DNA from: Chrysochromulina tobinii
Taxonomy: Eukaryota > Haptophyta > Prymnesiales > Chrysochromulinaceae
DNA: 27,261 nt
Direction of reading: 5' to 3'
NCBI GenBank assembly: GCA_001275005.1
Contig: JWZX01001258.1
Coordinates: 1 to 27,261, forward strand
The first letter of the stretch is position 1. Every line of letters starts with the position of its first letter. Shown here piece by piece: positions 25,386-27,261 of the stretch. Position numbers and translations under genes: made by a program. A model generated the notes under the pieces. That model worked only from the letters and a program-made list of their open reading frames with translations. It was not told the origin of the DNA and made no database searches.

Positions 25386-25710
25386 CCATCGATGCGCCCG
25401 AATGGCGCCACTCGTCAAACGATGGTGGCGGCACGGATGGTGGCGGCGGTGGAATCGTCGGAGACCATCCGAGCGAGGCAAAAAAGGCGTTCGCTTGCTC
25501 GGACGGCGGTGGCACAGCGCCAAAGGCAGCAGGCGCAGCTGGCAAGCCTGACAGCATTGGCAGCATGGGACCTGTGGTGGCGCTGAGCATCGGACTCGCA
25601 ACAGCGCCGAGGCCGAGACCACCACCAAGGCTGCTGCCGCCAGCAAGTCGTCGTTCAATGTCCTCGAGCGCTGCACGCGCTCGAGCGACCGACGCTTCTC
25701 GCGCGGACAT
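22738..25710 (-). CDS. Tat-SF1/Cus2-like U2 snRNP splicing factor, three exons
   Basis: Exons 24834-25710, 23418-24604 and 22738-23334 (minus) splice in frame to 886 aa. Tat-SF1/Cus2 helps U2 snRNP and SF3b assemble on the branch point. Residues 1-287 are Pro/Ala-rich with poly-Pro/Met tracts and a helical segment. RRM1 (288-364) reads SVYVAGLPHDAQPEELELLM then VRVKLYRDAEGNAKGDALVTYQ, very like Tat-SF1 RRM1. A linker carries LIPGLTRIPGLCEYQAML. A second RRM of UHM type (about 507-602) has VVVVRRLFLPSEV, EACKYGEVERI and GRFFCERALSVAF, where R-F-F matches the UHM R-x-F motif. Residues 634-860 hold four tandem repeats of about 55 residues with GAAF(I/V)xC, G(Y/F)YRR and APPPD, which I do not recognise in other Tat-SF1 proteins. 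The ATG at 25710 starts the protein-like sequence. Confidence 0.85.
23335..23417 (-). other. Intron 2 (83 bp, GC-AG) of Tat-SF1-like gene
   Basis: On the minus strand the donor is GAGCAG|GCGAGTGTCG and the acceptor GACGAGCAG|GCGCGCG. Splicing joins DPYEQ to ARAVLVRAS, restoring the repeat pattern seen in the neighbouring units (PADPIEAARLILREAAS). GAGCAGGCG occurs at both junctions. A CTGAC branch-point-like motif lies in GTCGCTGACCAAG. Confidence 0.8.
24619..24694. repeat. 10-bp minisatellite, array 1 (7 units)
   Basis: GTCATCAGAG recurs seven times in series on the plus strand (first unit preceded by AC instead of AG). Read on the minus strand each unit contains CTGAT, a branch-point-like motif. 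Confidence 0.9.
24750..24793. repeat. 10-bp minisatellite, array 2 (4 units)
   Basis: Four units of the same GTCATCAG repeat occur in the second intron unit. The unit number (4 against 7) plus an extra TCG accounts exactly for the 27-bp length difference between the two intron units. Confidence 0.9.
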
Positions 25711-25925
25711 ATCTGCTCGACTCCACAGAATACTTCGAGAAACTTTCACACGTAAGAGTGTGAAAAGTAGGTGGTTCGTGAGTGGGGGCCTAAACCGCAC
25801 CGTGAAGTACTTCTGTGGAACGATGGAGCTCGAAATAGAAGACGAAGTTTTACAGCTGCTAGCATAAATAAGGAAAAACCATTCGTTGAATTACTTATGA
25901 TACAATTGTAGGCGTTTTCGATTTT
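25711..25925. promoter_or_regulatory. AT-richer divergent intergenic region with inverted repeat
   Basis: It lies upstream of the Tat-SF1-like start (minus) and before the partial gene (plus). A stem of TTTCACAC (25744-25751) and GTGTGAAA (25758-25765) surrounds a 6-nt loop. A 14-codon frame (ATG 25823 to TAA 25867) could be an upstream ORF or first exon. TTGAATTACT occurs twice, near 25886 and 25926. A promoter role is inferred from position only. Confidence 0.45.
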
Positions 25926-26306
25926 TTGAATTACTCTGAGCTGCGCACTTCAGGGTCTCGCACGTCCTTCGTTGGCGCACTGTCAAGCATTTTGCATGCG
26001 CTGCTGCTCCGTCCGCCTGCTCCTCGTCGCGATGTTCGCCACACCCATGACACCGACTTCGAGCGGGACTTCGAGTCGTTTACGAATGCGCTCGGTGCCC
26101 TTCCGAATCAGCCGCCCGTACCGATGGCGTGCGAGCCGTCGCCGAGTCCCATCGATGTGGACACCAAAGCCATCGTGCAGCAAGTGGTCAATGTGCTGGT
26201 GCTCCTTGCTGGTGCTCAAGCACACAGCCCTTCGCCCGCGGTGCATCTCGAGGTGCTCGGCCGCCGATGGCTTGCGCTCGCTCGCAACGAATCCGTGTCC
26301 AACCTC

Positions 26307-26437
26307 ACGTATCCGCCGCCGCGTTCAGTAAGTGGGGGTCCGGCGGGCTTTTTGAGTATTCCGAAAAGAATACGTATCCGTCGCGCCCCCGTTCACTAAT
26401 TGGGGGTCCGGGGGCGGGCCCCAAGCTTTTCTGAGTA
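26307..26437. repeat. Tandem duplication across a splice donor
   Basis: Copy 1 (26307-26358) and copy 2 (26372-26437) both run ACGTATCCG, C/G-rich, CGTTCA, then (G/C)TAA(G/T)TGGGGGTCCG, GGCGGG and CTTTT(T/C)TGAGTA. Copy 1 contains the donor TTCA|GTAAGT; in copy 2 it is mutated to TTCACTAATT. Confidence 0.82.
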
Positions 26438-26537
26438 CCAAGTTCCTTTTCTCTAGCCTATCTTCCGGTCACGCTATGTTTCGGGGGAATTTGCATGCCT
26501 TATCAAATGAAACTCCTTTTCTGTTTTTTTCCCCCAG
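26328..26537 (+). other. Intron (210 bp, GT-AG) in the partial gene
   Basis: The donor is CGTTCA|GTAAGT and the acceptor is CTTTTCTGTTTTTTTCCCCCAG|GGGG, preceded by a strong pyrimidine tract. Both flanking frames are in phase 0, and skipping it avoids the stop at 26397. Confidence 0.75.
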
Positions 26538-27261
26538 GGGGAGCCGCACGGCTCGCAACGAGAGGACGACGCGAGCATGAATTTCTCTAAGAGAGATGTG
26601 CGTTCACCCCCACTCTCAGAGTCGCCGTCAAATCGTAGCGTTTCGAACTGGTACAAGCGGAACTGGAACTCCCATGCATGTGCATCTAGCATAGCCGGTC
26701 GTACATATGCTCTGGTCATCCGCGGCGAGGCGTATCGCTATGGCTGCCATGAGCATGGCGTTATGCTGCAAGATGCAATCATGGAGTCGCAGCGTGACAT
26801 GATCACAGAATCACTGCGCTCTTGCGGCGCAAAAGTTCGGTGTCTTCTTGCCCATCGACCCACGGGGCTGTGCAAATATTACGCTGCTACAACGATTGGC
26901 TTCGTGGTACGGAAAGCACGTTCATAGCTCTGCCACTGTTATTGCACGGACTCAAGGGCAAAATGTGCGCGGCGCACTGCAATTGTTTAGTTCGTGGGCA
27001 GCAGATTTCGACATGATGATCTTATCGCGTTACGATCTTAGGATCCTCCAGCCCTTTAGCACATGGCATGGTTGCCAGGACTCGAGCACAATCGGGATTG
27101 CTAGCCGGTGCGAGATGCAACAGTGGCAGAATTGGAATTGCTCAAGCGATATTCTCTTTGTCGTTCCGAGAGCTCTCCTGTGGGCATTCAATGCCTCGGT
27201 GGGAGCTTCACTCTACGCCCACGACTCAAGATACTTTAACGCCCCTCGAGGTAAGGCCAAA

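Larger units (their letters stand above)
25926..27261 (+). pseudogene. Partial, frame-broken gene; secreted/Golgi enzyme-like protein of unknown family
   Basis: Exon 1 runs in one frame to 26327 (ending TYPPPRS); a phase-0 intron (26328-26537) joins it to exon 2, which passes in frame through the ATG at 26577 and reads GRTYALVIRGEAYRYGCHEHG. Near 26830 the protein-like sequence moves to another frame (KFGVFLPIDPRGCANITLLQ) and then stays open, without a stop, to the window edge. That part includes MMILSRYDLRILQPF and WNCSSDILFVVPRALL, resembling glycosyltransferase-like algal proteins, but the family is not certain. A signal-like MRCCSVRLLLVAMFA (ATG 25996) lies in yet another frame from the start of exon 1. 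A donor-like GAG|GTAAGG at 27251 suggests that exon 2 ends there. This is either a decaying copy or a gene with base-calling errors. GC content is visibly lower than in the rest of the window. Confidence 0.45.

Overview
This window looks like nuclear DNA of a GC-rich unicellular alga, most likely of the red-plastid lineage and perhaps a haptophyte. Three things point that way. Long, nearly intronless reading frames carry eukaryotic domains (53BP1-type BRCT, chromodomain, Tudor-knot, VPS9, Tat-SF1, MOSC, FKBP). Short GT-AG introns and one GC-AG intron are present. One gene has a signal peptide ending in ASA|F, the bipartite plastid-targeting signature of secondary red plastids. The lineage call is an inference.

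Layout. Positions 1-2040 hold no confidently modelled gene apart from a RING-CH-like zinc-finger exon (about 1116-1709, +), which lies between two diverged direct repeats (about 350-542 and 1775-1940). Next come an FKBP prolyl isomerase (2045-3400, +) and, convergent to it, a beta-propeller/VPS9/SAP-like protein (3741-6965, -). The latter is divergent, by only 57 bp, from a mARC-like MOSC protein (7023-8036, +). A NYN-nuclease/metallophosphoesterase fusion (8252-10564, -) is divergent from a three-exon plastid-targeted membrane protein (10783-11348, +). A coiled-coil protein (11669-13546, +) converges on a giant chromatin reader (14004-22547, -). A Tat-SF1/Cus2 splicing factor follows in three exons (22738-25710, -). 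The window ends in a lower-GC, frame-broken, partial gene (about 25926-27261, +).

The most striking items are two. (1) The giant protein of about 2,850 residues has a 53BP1-type tandem BRCT at its C-terminus, preceded by three Tudor-knot (chromo-barrel) repeats, a chromodomain, TQL motifs and SUMO-interaction-like motifs; it looks like an algal counterpart of the 53BP1/Crb2/Rad9 DNA-damage mediators with different histone readers. (2) Three introns carry tandem copies of their own exon boundaries. In the clearest case, intron 1 of the Tat-SF1 gene, the start of exon 2 is copied twice inside the intron with a 10-bp minisatellite. That is the pattern expected if introns were born by local duplication of AG|G(T/C)-containing coding sequence.

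The genes do not form an operon-like functional set. Two of them share a broad nuclear theme (chromatin/DNA damage and U2 snRNP splicing), but proximity in a eukaryotic genome is not evidence of joint function.
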